Notes under the pieces: model-generated
Database searches by the model: none
Seen by the model: only the letters and a program-made list of their open reading frames with translations
Told to the model about the DNA's origin: nothing
DNA from: Gigaspora margarita
Lineage: Eukaryota; Glomeromycota; Glomeromycetes; Diversisporales; Gigasporaceae
Direction of reading: 5' to 3'
DNA: 64,000 bases
NCBI GenBank assembly: GCA_009809945.1
Contig: WTPW01000779.1
Coordinates: 98,283 to 162,282 of the forward strand
In this document: positions 11,606-21,995 of the stretch, in pieces
Numbering within the stretch: position 1 is the stretch's first letter
Layout: each line of letters opens with the position of its first letter
Made by a program: the position numbers and the translations under genes

Positions 11606-12092
11606 ACACAATTGGAACAATTATATAACTATATATGTAAGCTGTAATATGCAAAATCGATCAAAGATAAATAACTTTGTAAAACCATGATAACAAGTTA
11701 TCTATACAAATATACTCTTTATGTGAAATATAAAGCACAAAATCAATATTTTAAAACATTTAAATTTTAAATAAAAAAAATGAGTTTAATTATATAATTC
11801 AACAATCTGCAGTAGCAATGGTATTATGTTTGATGAATTGACGCTTTACATGCTAACATCTATAATATTTATCTTAACACATACCGAACTAGTGTTCCGA
11901 AGTTGGGTTCGGTTCAGTTCGGGTTCAGTTCGGGTTCGATCGAACCCGAACCCGAACTTTAAATTTTGCAGATCTTTGAACTCAAACCTGAACCGAACCT
12001 AGAATTTATGAACCCGAACCAAACTCGAACTTGAAATATTTGTTCAGTCTGAGTTCGGTTCGAAGTTCATGAACATGTTCAGGTTCGATAGA

Positions 12093-12184
12093 GATGGGAT
12101 TCATGCGTGCGCATGATTCCTCAATCATGCACATGAATGCGCATTAATGCTCATGTTTCTGAATCATGCGCATTTTATCCCATC
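12093..12184. mobile_element. Small palindromic insert with ATGCGCAT words
   Basis: A 92-bp inverted-repeat unit from GATGGGATTCATGCG to GCGCATTTTATCCCATC, filled with CATGCGCATGAT-type words. It lies directly inside the left arm of the composite element. No clean target duplication is seen. Confidence 0.5.
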
Positions 12185-12484
12185 AAAATTTTATATAGAA
12201 TAATTAAATATAAGATTAGTGTAATTAACATTCTAATCTATCTATATACTTCAATTCTGAGTCTGCTCGCTTTAACATTTTTGATTGGTTGTATCCGAAA
12301 AATGTGGGAAACTACCAGAAATACGTAAGATGATTATGACGGTCAAGTAATTATAATAGCATTTGAGTAATTATTATATCATTTTTTAGCACCCTTATTA
12401 ACGCCCTTAAACAACACAAAATCGTGAAATGTGAATTTGCCAAATTTACTTTTGTTGTTTATTCCTAATATTTACAAATTATTT

Positions 12485-12640
12485 GGGCTAAAAAAAGTTC
12501 ACGGATTTGAAAACGTTTGTATAATAGTCTCAAGTTCAAGACTAAGTGCATGAATAAGTGCAAGTGCAAGAACAAGTACAAGAATTTGGACAACTTCACA
12601 TGACAATCACATTTATGCGACATACATTTTAAGTTAGAGC
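12485..12640 (+). repeat. Dispersed AAGTTCAAGAATAAGTGCA repeat, copy 1
   Basis: Shares the order TTCACGGATTTGAAAA, TTTGTATAA, TCAAGTTCAAG and a run of AAGTGCAAGAACAAGTGCAA units with copies at 15196-15390 and 21890-21995. The last part is a 6-12 bp microsatellite-like run. Two copies lie inside the composite element in direct orientation. Confidence 0.6.
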
Positions 12641-12847
12641 TTGGCAACTACGATGATTCTAGATATTTTCTGATAATCTGAAGATTTTTTTTTATTGTCG
12701 CTGGGCGGCCTTATTAATCTCAATTTTTTACAACAAACATAGCAAGAAATGGACGGCGATACTCTTTTTTAGTCCTGTAACACAACGAACTTTGGCCGTC
12801 AGAAAATTTTCTCGTTGTTCAATTTTTTCTAAGGTTATTCTAATTTC

Positions 12848-13725
12848 CTGGCACCCCTCCAAGATATATCCACTAAAGTTATATTATATTTGTGGAATAA
12901 TGGTATACGTACCACCAAGGAAATAAAGCAGAAAACGGGTCTCCCCAGGTCCACGATATACTATACACTTTCAAAAATCAGAAAGTATGGAGATGTAGCC
13001 CATCGCAAACGAAGTGGCCATCCTAAAAAAATTACACCTGCACTTTCTAAAGCCCAAGGTCAGTATATTAGAAAGGATCCTGCAATAGCTTCAAGAACTC
13101 TGGCTGCAAAACTATTAGACAAAGGTGTTAAAATAACTCATGTAACAGTTTGTAATCATTTAAATCGTCTTGGGTACAAAAAAAATTGAGCACAAGCAAC
13201 CCCAATGTTAACAAAGGATCATATTAAGCTCGTATTGCTTGGGCAGAGAATTATCTTAATGATAATTGGGAATATACTATTTTTTCTGATGAAACTTGTT
13301 TTAGATTATTTAGAAATACTATCCAGTATTGGCACAAGGGAAAACGCCTGGTTAGAAGAATTCCAAAAAAAGGACAAAAAATTTGTGCCTGGGGTGCTTT
13401 TTGGGCAGGAGGTAAGACCAAACTTTTTGGTTTCCGTCAAAATATGGACAGCCACTTTTATACAAATATCTTGAAGAAACGTGTTTCTAAAATTAAAAAG
13501 GTGCCTGGTAATCATTGGATGTTCCAACAGGACAACGATTCCAAGCACCGTAGCCGAGTAGCCAAAAAATTCATTGAAAAGAATATTCCTTTAATAATTG
13601 ATGACTGGCCTTCTAATATCCTGATTTATTTTATAGAAAACCTGTGGGAAATCATTAAGACTAACGTTGAGAAGCGTCACCCCAAAAATTTGGATGAATT
13701 GGAGCAGTTCGCAATGGAGGAATAA
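12848..13725 (+). pseudogene. Tc1/mariner-family transposase, broken
   Basis: Transposase of the Tc1/mariner superfamily, which cuts and pastes its element at TA sites. The first ~110 codons (from a CTG at 12848 that may replace the original ATG) form the paired helix-turn-helix DNA-binding part, with the phrase TGLPRSTIYYTL typical of the second helix. A TGA at 13187-13189 interrupts it. A one-base loss near 13229 moves the frame, after which the DDE catalytic domain follows: first Asp in FSDETCF (about 13285), second Asp in MFQQDNDSKH (about 13530), and Glu in IENLWE (about 13640). The usual SPDLNP phrase before the Glu is altered. It ends abruptly at 13725, next to another repeat, without a 3' inverted repeat, so this copy is truncated as well as mutated. 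Confidence 0.85.
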
Positions 13726-13730
13726 AAAGC

Positions 13731-14300
13731 CTGTCAACGAAGTGACAGGGCGATCATTATTGCGAAATCAGATGACTTTATGATCAGGCATATTACAGGT
13801 TTTTCATATATCCTTTTATGGTTATTCTTTGACTATTGTCGTTATATGTTGAAACATGTATTTACAGGTAATTTTGGATTAGCATATGTTTATTGTTAGG
13901 TAAGGGACAATAAAAAGAATATTTAAGGCTAATTGTCTTGAGGAAGAAGAGGTATCTTTTTCTTCGCTATCGCTCGCCTTGTAGAGGCTGGCTCTATCAC
14001 CCTCCCTTACCCACCTGAAGTCAAGCAAGTGAAACTGTTGTTATGCCAGGCTCCACAGCTGCGTTAGCAGTGCAAGGACCTGATTTTGTTTGGTTCCGTG
14101 CAAGGACCTGTTTTGTACCTGGCTTCACGGCTGCAAGTGGCAGTGCAAGGACCAGAGGTAGAATTTGTCTCCATGGCTGCAAATGGCAGTGCAAGGACCA
14201 GTTGTTGTATTTGGCTCCACGGCTGCAAGTGGCAGTGAAAGGACCAGTTGTTGTGTTTGGCTCCATGCCTGCAAGTGGCAGTGCAAGGACCAGTATAATG
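13731..14300 (+). mobile_element. Hairpin-ended minisatellite element, copy 1a
   Basis: Starts with AAAAGCCTGTCAACGAAGTG; CCTGTC and GACAGG form a 6-bp stem. The following ~170 bp match the start of the next copy and the complement of 34860-35107. Ends in 46-bp repeat units (14037-14300). It abuts the truncated mariner gene with no gap. The terminal hairpin recalls Helitron-like elements, but the required CTRR end is absent, so class is open. Confidence 0.6.
14037..14300 (+). repeat. 46-bp minisatellite, array 1
   Basis: About five to six units of roughly GGCTCCACGGCTGCAAGTGG then CAGTGCAAGGACCAGTTGTT and GTATTT. Some units are shortened. The array keeps long open frames on both strands because of its composition; I do not regard these as genes. 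Confidence 0.85.
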
Positions 14301-14302
14301 AA

Positions 14303-14945
14303 AAGCCTGTCAACGAAGTGACAGGGCGATCATTATTGTAAGATCAGATGACGTTATGACTGATCATGTACAGGTTTTGTTATGTATCTTTTTATGGTTA
14401 TTCTTTAATTATTGTCGTGAGATTTCGTAACTTGTTTTTACAGGTAATTTTCGATTTGCATATGATTTTGATATTCACATGATTATTGTTAGATCGATAA
14501 TGAGGGCTCCACGGCTGCATTAGCAATGCAAGGACCTGTAATATGTATACCTGGCTCCACGGCTGCAAGTGGCAGTGCAAGGACCTGTTGTGTACCTGGC
14601 TCCATAGCTGCAAGTGGCAGTGCAAGGACCAGTTGTTTTATTGGCTCCACGGCTGCAAGTAGCAGTGCAAGGACCATAAGAATGAACCTCGCTCATACCG
14701 GCAGAAACACGTTACCGATTCTCTTTTCAGCTATGAAGATTCGATGGGTTTTCTCTCTTTATGAAGGCAGCATAGGTGTCCATTTCGTTTGCTGTGTAAT
14801 GAATGAATGTCGCTATGGTGGAAAATGTGATTATGTATATTAGAGCCAATAAGGGTAGCAGGCCCTTATCCCATATGTTTTTCGATTTGTAAATAAAGTC
14901 ATTCAGTTTTTTTGTATAAAGTCAGCTGATTGAGCAATAATAATG
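14303..14945 (+). mobile_element. Hairpin-ended minisatellite element, copy 1b
   Basis: Repeats the AAAAGCCTGTC start, then the ~200-bp leader, a four-unit 46-bp array (14510-14680), and a tail with AAGGGTAGCAGGCCCTTATC and CAGCTGATTGAGCAATAATA. The complement of the whole order is found at 34165-35107, so this is the more complete local copy and 13731-14300 is a partial duplicate. Confidence 0.65.
14510..14680 (+). repeat. 46-bp minisatellite, array 2
   Basis: Four units of the same 46-bp repeat as array 1, with small differences (CTGTAATATGTATACC in place of CAGTTGTTGTATTT in the first). Confidence 0.85.
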
Positions 14946-15195
14946 GGATAAAATCCAATTGATATTTTAAAAAATTTATCATATTCCATGTATGAGCGAT
15001 GTAGGCTTATACTTGCTGTAAATGGGGATCGCATCCCTTATTAAAGTTTTTTATAAATAAAATTTTTGGTCCTTTGACCATATTTTGGTTTGATTTCGTT
15101 TGATTTTGCGCAGCAAATCTCACATGATCTTAACGTGAAGTTGTCCAAAGACTTTTTTAACATACTGTAAATGTGCATTTTTTCCATATCTAATC

Positions 15196-15390
15196 AAATT
15201 ATTTTGGGATAAAAAAAGTTCACAAATTTGAAAATGTTTTGTATAATGACAAAATTGATGATACGGAAGCACTGCAAGCGGCAAAATCAACATCTACCTA
15301 GAATGGCAAAATTACTCCAAGAATGGTCTCAAGTTCAAGAATAAGTGCAAGAATAAGTGCAGATGCGAGAACAAGTGCAAGAACATGATT
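15196..15390 (+). repeat. Dispersed AAGTTCAAGAATAAGTGCA repeat, copy 2
   Basis: Direct copy of 12485-12640 with the same leader (ATAAAAAAAGTTCACAAATT) and AAGTGCAAGAACAAGTGC run, here with about 60 extra bases in the middle. Confidence 0.6.
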
Positions 15391-15785
15391 AATTAATTTA
15401 TTTTTTTAATTATGCTTATTTTTTTAATTCATTATTATTTTTTAATTATTTTATTTTACCGAACCTGAACATGTTCATGAACTTTCGAACTGAACCTGAA
15501 CCGAACCCAGACTTGGTTTAAAAGTTCAATACCGAACTCGAACTGAACTGGATTTTTAAAATTAAGTCTGGTTCAGGTTCGGTTCGAATTCAGACTGAAC
15601 TCGAACTCGACCCAATGTTCGGTTTGGTTCAGTTTTTAGGAACACTATACTGAACCACGGCTCGAGACAATGTCATTTGGAACTTAGAACCAGCCAACAG
15701 TCCTAGTACGTCAGGGTAGTGGAACAAAAATATATATACGAGAAACATGGTAAATACTACAAAGCATAGCTAAATAAGAACAATT

Positions 15786-15974
15786 ATGCTGATCGATATT
15801 CAAGACTTAGAAAAACTACAGCAATATACGCAGATCGATTTAAATAAGCCTATTAATCAAATCTTTACTATTTTAAGAAAAAATTTTCATATGCATCTAC
15901 CTACACGAAAAAAAGGGAAACATAATAAATACAACCCAAATACGACAAAAGTTTTTTGGGGCAAGCGCAGATAG
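15786..15974 (+). CDS. Short open frame of unknown nature
   Basis: A 62-codon frame from ATG to TAG, rich in Gln, Asn, Lys and Leu. I recognise no domain, and the length is within chance for AT-rich DNA. A stem of GCAGATAAGAT / ATCTTATCTGC follows at about 16009-16049. Treat as hypothetical. Confidence 0.12.
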   Translation: MLIDIQDLEKLQQYTQIDLNKPINQIFTILRKNFHMHLPTRKKGKHNKYNPNTTKVFWGKRR

Positions 15975-16205
15975 ATCTGAACGCGCAACGCAACTCTGCT
16001 CAAGATAGAGCAGATAAGATAATATAAAATTTTATACAAAAATCTTATCTGCTTTAATCAAAAAGGAAATGTGGTGGATCACAGGAACGATAAATACCAA
16101 TGCAATTAAACACACGTGTATGAAAACAAGTAGAAATGGAAATAATCAGAGAAATGCTGACAAAAAAGATGGAGAAGGGGTTAATTATAAAGTTAAAAAG
16201 AATAA

Positions 16206-16490
16206 GGCTTATTTTTGGGTATAAAGCTTTTTAAAGTTTTTTTGACAAATTAAAGGGGTAGCTTATTTTGAATAGTACTATTTTTGGCAATATACAGTAT
16301 AATTAATGAAGCAAAATATTTATTAAAATCGCAATCTAAATATTTAGAAAATTTAAAGTTACGAGTCTTGATGAACTTAAAAAATCCATCAAGGAAATAA
16401 AAGACAGAAGATAGTTCAATAAATTTGACATTGATAATAAATTTGAAAATCTAAAAATGATGAATTTGAAAATATTATTTATAAATACCC
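16206..16490 (+). pseudogene. Duplicated 5' fragment of a TKL-type kinase gene
   Basis: Closely matches 53283-53580, the upstream region and first ~60 codons of the kinase pseudogene at 53403. Shared pieces include GGCAATATACARTA, GCAAAATATTTATTAA, and the coding stretch for the peptide SKYLENL then LDELKKS. The start ATG has become TCG-like sequence and several small deletions break the frame. Nothing of the kinase domain is present: sequence identity stops and an inverted repeat begins. Confidence 0.75.
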
Positions 16491-16535
16491 ATTGGCAAAT
16501 TTTATATATAGATATATATTGATTACTAACCGGTA

Positions 16536-16709
16536 AGATATATATCGATGATCAACACCCCTGCCGATTATTATCAATAGTGATAGTAATCGATATATAT
16601 CTGGTTAATCGATATATATCTACTAGATATATATCGATTAACCAAATATATATCAATTACTATCACTATCGATAATAATCAGCAGGGTGTTGATCATTGA
16701 TATATATCT
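16536..16709. repeat. Near-perfect inverted repeat with GATATATATC words
   Basis: Two ~85-bp arms face each other across a two-base centre. Each arm has AGATATATATCGATGATCAA, then ACCCCTGCCGATTATTATCA (left), with the complement on the right, and ends in GATATATATCT. Imperfect pairing continues outside (TTGATTACTAACC / TTGATATCATATT). No ORF. Confidence 0.75.
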
Positions 16710-16739
16710 AATATGATATCAATTAATAATTATTATATT

Positions 16740-18400
16740 CACATAATCATGCTCGCAAGGTTTTGCAATTTATTATAAATTTAATTTTTTTATTTATTAT
16801 TATTATATATTATATTTTAAATTAAATAATTAATATTTGCAAGTTTTCGCAATTTAATATAAAAATTATTTATTTATTATTATTATATATTATATTATAT
16901 TACATATTTTTATTATATATTATTATAAAAAAAAATGAAAAACCAAAAAAAACCCCCTGAAAAAAAATAACAAAAAAAAACAAAACCAAAAAAATAGTAA
17001 TAATTTTTAACTACTTTCACACTTCATTGCTTATATTACCTACTTCTTGCAAAGTGTCAGAGAAGTTAGAGTTGTTGTTCTTGCAAGTACCAGAAAAGTC
17101 AGATCGTTTTCTTGCAAAGTTTCTAAAAAAGTCAGGAATAAATAAAATAAAATTAAAAAAAAAAGTAAAACAAAAAAAAAACAAACAAAAACAAAAACAT
17201 AAGCAAACTAAATAAAAAAAAACAAAGCTCCAAATCTCTATTTTCCTAAAGTAAGAGTTCGTTTCTTATAATTTAGAAATCGTTGAAGGTTTTCGCAATG
17301 TACTGGAATAATAAAAAAATAAAAATTAAAGAAATAAGTAAAAAGAAAACAACAGAATATTAGCAAACTGAATAAAAATAAAAATAAACCCACAAATCTC
17401 CATTATATTTGCTTCTATTCGCTCATATTTGCTTCTATTCGCTTATATTTGCTTATTTTCGCTACTTTCTAAAAAAATATTAAGTAAAAAAATAAAAGAG
17501 AACAAGCAAGACCACCCTATACGAATGCAAGTAAAATGAGCAAGACCACCCCATATGAATGCAAGAGAAAAAAAACAAATGGACCACCTACAAGAACACT
17601 AAAAATCTATGCAATACTATCTACAAGAATACCAAGAGGCACGTAAAGCTATTCCACAAGAACACCAACGACACAAGCTAGCGACAATTCCAACGACAAC
17701 ACCAACGAGGATATCAACTATAACAATAGCGACGATACCAAATAGGACAACACCAATGCGTTGCCTTGCGCAAAATGTCAGAAAGTCTCTATATTTTATG
17801 CCAAAAAGTGTTTTTTTGTAGAAATAAAATAAAAAAAATTAAAAAATAATAATAAATAAAAGAAAAAAAAAGATACTAAATAAAATGAAACGTAACAAAA
17901 AAAACAAAGCGAAAACGAAAAAACAATGTAAAAGTGATAAAAAATCTAAATTATAAACAAAAAAATAAACAAAGATCTAATCTGATCTTGTACTATGATC
18001 ATCGAAACATTTCGAAACAAATCAAAACATTTTGAAAATATTAATTAAACGCGTCCTTGGTATGATTTAGAATAGAGATCTACAGATCCAGCCCAGTTCT
18101 AAATATTTCGAAACAATTCGAAATATTAAAAAAAAAAGAAAAAAAAAGGGAGAGGAGGAAAAAAAGAAAAAGGAAAGAAAAAAAGGGAGGGAGAAGTAAA
18201 AATTGTTCAAAAATGCTTTTTTAAGTAATTATTTTCTAAGCCAATTATTTTTATCTTGTCTTTGCCTTTTTTTTAGCCTACTTTTTTTTGGAATTTTACT
18301 TTTTTTTTTTTTTTTTTTTTACCCGGTGACGGTCAAAACATTATGTAATCATTAAAGATCTGTTAATCGTTATATATTGTTTCAAAGAATTTCGATTATA
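16740..18400. repeat. A-rich low-complexity tract with short tandem pieces
   Basis: Long runs of A, AAT and AAAAAC. Local tandem pieces: TTCTTGCAAAGT-type words at 17045-17130, ATATTTGCTTCTATTCGCT about three times at 17404-17464, and GAGCAAGACCACCCYATA twice at 17515-17565. A T run covers 18300-18320. A 70-codon Thr-rich frame at 17609 is probably chance. No gene supported. Confidence 0.5.
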
Positions 18401-19020
18401 ATCAATTTATAGATACATAATGATTTAATATAAAAAATGATATATATCGATTTAGACATATATCGATTTTTATCCAATTAATCGATATATAATGATATTT
18501 TATAATCGATATAAAACGATTAAGTGTTATATATCGATTAATATCTATATATAAAATTTGCGGATGCCCACAGAATGCTCTTGAGGAATTTCGAGATTCA
18601 CTAGCCATTGTAGGTCTTTTAATGATTATAAACATAGCTAATAATAAATAAAATTATAAAAGTTCTATACTTATATTGATTTAGAATTACAACGTACAAT
18701 CAAATACAAGTAATCTATAAAAGTATACAACCACGATAAATATTATATTCATAATAAGTGTGTAACTTAGCATTATAGTGCTTTTCTAATTGCTGTGATC
18801 AGTGATTTTCATACATTACAGAAATATTAAAAAAATGCCAATGTGTGATTGGTTAGAATAATTTTAACCAATTGTATATTGGAATTGTTTCTTAGATTTC
18901 TTATTTCTGTAAAAACTGATTGGTTATTAATTAGAAAAAAGATTATTACATCATGTATTGTATTGCAGCAGTTTATAAATAAAAAACGTATATAGTAATA
19001 TAATTATAAACAAGACTATA

Positions 19021-19172
19021 TAGGGACCCCTACAGCAAATCAAGGTATTGGGTAAAAAAAATTTTTTTAAAACTCAATTTCTTGAAGAATTAGAGTAATA
19101 GAAATACAATTTTTATAAAATTACAAAATCAAAATTTTTGCCCAATGCCTTTTTTTGCTATGGGGTTTCCAT
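19021..19172. mobile_element. Small TIR element, imperfect ~38-bp ends
   Basis: The left end TAGGGACCCCTACAGCAAAT continues as AAGGTATTGGGTAAAAA. The right end, read inward, is TATGGAAACCCCATAGCAAA continuing as AAGGCATTGGGCAAAAA. TA dinucleotides flank both ends, compatible with a mariner-type MITE. No ORF. Confidence 0.6.
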
Positions 19173-19354
19173 ATATAAAGAGGGTTAACTATAAACAAAT
19201 AAAAAATTTCTCTAATATATTATGGCAATTCAAGATTAATAATATCGGAATCAGGGGTACCGAAAAATTAATTGCAACTAAATTGTATTATACACAAACA
19301 ATTACCACTTATTATAAATTTTCTAATTAATTGTAATTTTTGCTTTAACTACAT

Positions 19355-19669
19355 GGGTGTTCCCTATTAAAAGGGCCCATTTTTACAAATTTTTGAAAAA
19401 TGAGTTTTTATTAATTTATGTAAATTTTGACATGATTGATATTAATGAAAGTCGATTTGCATAAAAAAAAATCAAGATAATGTAAAAAGAAAAATTACAT
19501 GAGCCAGCACATCACGAAATTATCTGATAGTCACCTGCCGTCTTTAACCAATCAAAATCGTGAAATTTAATTAATCCCGGATCAGTCCAAAAATCAAAAC
19601 AAATAGTTAATCTCAATTATCTCAAAATGAGATATATGTAAAAATGGGCCCTTTTAATAGGGAACACCC
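19355..19669. mobile_element. 315-bp MITE with perfect 33-bp TIRs
   Basis: Both ends begin GGGTGTTCCCTATTAAAAGG and match without a difference for 33 bp. The flanks ACAT (19351-19354) and ACAT (19670-19673) could be a 4-bp target duplication. The interior has no ORF. Perfect ends in a window where most TIRs are worn suggest a young insertion. Confidence 0.8.
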
Positions 19670-19673
19670 ACAT

Positions 19674-20169
19674 AAGCATGATGGAAGTTTGTTTTAATTG
19701 GTCAACATTTTCATGATCTACATGTGATTAACCGTGATAATTAACCAATCAAATTACATAATTTTAAAAATTCATCGCTCTTTATACTATTAGAAAACGA
19801 AGAAAAACTTCATTTAAAAAACCTTACAAATTAAAAATATTTATTACGTATATTTTAGAAAATAGATAGATGTGTGTAAAATATGTAAATACTGAATATA
19901 ATATATATTATGAACTTTTCAAAAAAATTTATACATAAAGTAATATATAAGCTATAACTTAAAATTTACTGTTACGATTAACAAAATCCAACACACTACA
20001 AAAAACTGACCAAATATAAACATTAAACCCATTAAACCCAGATCTCTCACCTGTTGAACTTATATTTTATTTAAACTATACTGTTAATATAAAAGTTTAT
20101 TTGAATCTAACATAACAAAATATCTTAAGCAAAAAACCATTCTAGTTACCTCGCTCTATAGTATAGCTT
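19674..20169. other. No gene seen
   Basis: AT-rich, no repeat noticed. Confidence 0.4.
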
Positions 20170-20518
20170 ACACAGATCGAAATAAGGCAAATCGGGTTCA
20201 AATCAGCATCACAAGACTGATATGAACCCGATTTGAAACAGATATTTGGCGCAAATAAGATACCTAAGGATACAATTCAGATTCATATCAGCTCACAAGA
20301 CATATCGGCAAAATGATGGCTCAATAGGTGCTATAAGATAAGCACTATCGATTTACCTATTAAGCCATCATTTTGCCGATATGTCTTATGAGCTAATATG
20401 AATCCAAATTGTATCCTATAGGTATCTTATTTGTGCCAAATATCTGTTTCAAATCAGGTTCATATCAGGATCTTGTGATGCTGATTTGAACCCGATTTGC
20501 CTTATTTCGACCTGTGTT
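20170..20518. mobile_element. 349-bp fold-back element
   Basis: Almost the whole unit folds: the left arm has CACAGATCGAAATAAGGCAA, ATCGGGTTCAAATCAGCATC and GACATATCGGCAAAATGATG; the right arm gives each in complement and reverse order, ending TTATTTCGACCTGTGT. Arms are ~165 bp with a few mismatches and a short loop near 20340. There is further internal symmetry (ATATGAACCCGATTTG repeats ATCGGGTTCAAAT inverted). No ORF. Confidence 0.8.
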
Positions 20519-21012
20519 ACATGGTCCATATATTTTGTTTTCTAAGCAATATCCCTTAGTTTTGAGATTATTTTTGCATAATAATGTTGATAAAATTCTA
20601 GTAAAAAAAAAAATTTCATAATTATTTGTATAATTGTAAGAGTTATTAAGTTTTTAGTTTAAATTAACTAATAACTAGTAAAAATTTCATATTTTTCTCT
20701 ATTTTAAGAATAAGTGAACTACCTTTTTCTATCTGATCTATAGCGATCTAAAAGTCTTAAACGAGACTACCAGGAACATAGTACGAAGTATGAAGTGTAT
20801 AGTTTAGTTCATATTTCACATTCATACACAAAATCTTGATTCTGATTAGTTGTTTTGATTTTATGTATTACGTTCAATCTGCGATGATTGACATATATAC
20901 ACAGCCCAGATCAGATAATCTAGAGTCTAGATCCAGTTTTAAAACTATTTAGACCTGGCTCCAAGCTAGTGATGTGCCATATATAGTGCGTACAATATAT
21001 TAAAGCAAAAAA
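20519..21012. other. No gene seen
   Basis: AT-rich. Short echo of the ATCCCTTAG terminus near 20550, otherwise nothing. Confidence 0.35.
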
Positions 21013-21225
21013 TTAAAGCGATTTAAAAAAAAAATAAAAAAATAATTTAAAAAAATAAAAAAAAAGAAAAAAATTATAAAACTAAATGAATTAAAAAAAA
21101 AATAAAAAATAATTTAAAAAAAATAAAAAAAATAAAAAAATATAAAATTAAATCGAATTAAAAAAAAAAATAAAAAAATAATTTAAAAAAATAAAAAAAA
21201 GAAACAAATATAAATTATAAAAAAT
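21013..21225. repeat. AAAAAATAATTTAAAAAAAT tandem repeat
   Basis: About three ~65-bp units of A-rich sequence, each with AAATAATTTAAAAAAATAAA and an AAACTAAATGAATT or AAATTAAATCGAATT end. Confidence 0.75.
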
Positions 21226-21354
21226 AAAACTAAAACTTTAGTTCATACTTGATTGTCCTATCATATATGTTTATTTCATTTTGCGATGAAATGATGCGGG
21301 AAAAAAGAGCTTCTGAAATGGTTTATTTGATTGTAAAGAGATAGGGAACTAGTA

Positions 21355-21740
21355 TACCAAGAATGGAGTAATGAAATCATGTAGTGTATGTTTATAGGCC
21401 ATTCAAAAAGATGTACAATGATGTTTGTAAAATCTTATCATTAATTGGACAATGCATTAAATGCAGTAAAAATGTGAATTTCTGCACTTAAACATTATGA
21501 TATGCATCATGTAGTGCTATATTTATCTGTATAAAAATTGTTTAACCAGATATTGCTTTAACAGGGTTTTGTCTAGATTGAAGTGCATGACAATCAAATG
21601 TCTTTTTTTATTATTGTCCTTTGGAATAAACTCAAGAAGGTGCCATACTGTAGATAGTGATTGAGGGAAATCTTATATCTAGATAATTTAAACCCTGATT
21701 ACTTATCTGATATAATTGATTGGATGTTATGGCAGTGGTA
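21355..21740 (+). repeat. Dispersed ~280-400 bp repeat, copy 2
   Basis: Longest copy of the family also at 10868 (complement) and 38215. Alignment with 38215-38600 continues past the TTTTTTATTATTGTCCTTTG block into GATAATTT..AACCCTGATTACTTAT, so the unit is at least ~385 bp. Confidence 0.65.
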
Positions 21741-21889
21741 TTGGGCCTGATTTTAAATTAGCATGACATATGATGAATTTTGTAATAACCATCACAAATC
21801 GCATTTTGTTCTGTTTTTTAACGCCTTAATCAACTCTCTTAAAATTGTGCTTCTTTTGGTTGATTGCCATATACAAACTATTTTGAATG

Positions 21890-21995
21890 TAATATTTCAC
21901 GAATTTGAAGCATTTTGTATAACAGTCTTAATTAAATAAACTTAAAGTTCAAGAATAAGTGCATGAACAAATACAAGTGCAGATTCAGATGATTT
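21890..21995 (+). repeat. Dispersed AAGTTCAAGAATAAGTGCA repeat, copy 3
   Basis: Has TTCACGAATTTGAAGCATTT, TTTGTATAACAGTCT and AAGTTCAAGAATAAGTGCAT in the same order as copies at 12485 and 15196. The flank TCTGATAATTACT also resembles the 3' side of copy 1. Confidence 0.55.

Larger units (their letters stand above)
11890..15647. mobile_element. Composite hAT-like element with GTTCGG-rich inverted arms
   Basis: Begins TAGTGTTCC and ends GGAACACTA. Flanks are TACCGAAC (11882-11889) and TACTGAAC (15648-15655), an 8-bp duplication with one transition. Arms of ~200 bp (11890-12090 and 15455-15647) are inverted copies rich in GGTTCGG and GAACCCG, both closing on GTTCATGAACATGTTCAGGT. The interior has gathered other elements: a mariner pseudogene, two copies of a minisatellite-bearing element and two copies of a dispersed repeat. 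No hAT transposase reading frame is visible. hAT assignment rests on the 8-bp duplication and TAG...CTA termini only. The arms could also be two separate elements that lost their partners. Confidence 0.55.

Noticed and set aside
14021..14843. Open frames of up to 105 codons over the 46-bp arrays (also 34255-34884, up to 180 codons)
   Set aside because: They exist on both strands and in several frames because the repeat lacks stop triplets. Composition is that of the repeat and no homologous domain is visible.
13731..14945. Confident Helitron call
   Set aside because: The hairpin is present, but there is no CTRR end, no 5' TC that holds in all copies, and no Rep/helicase; left unclassified.
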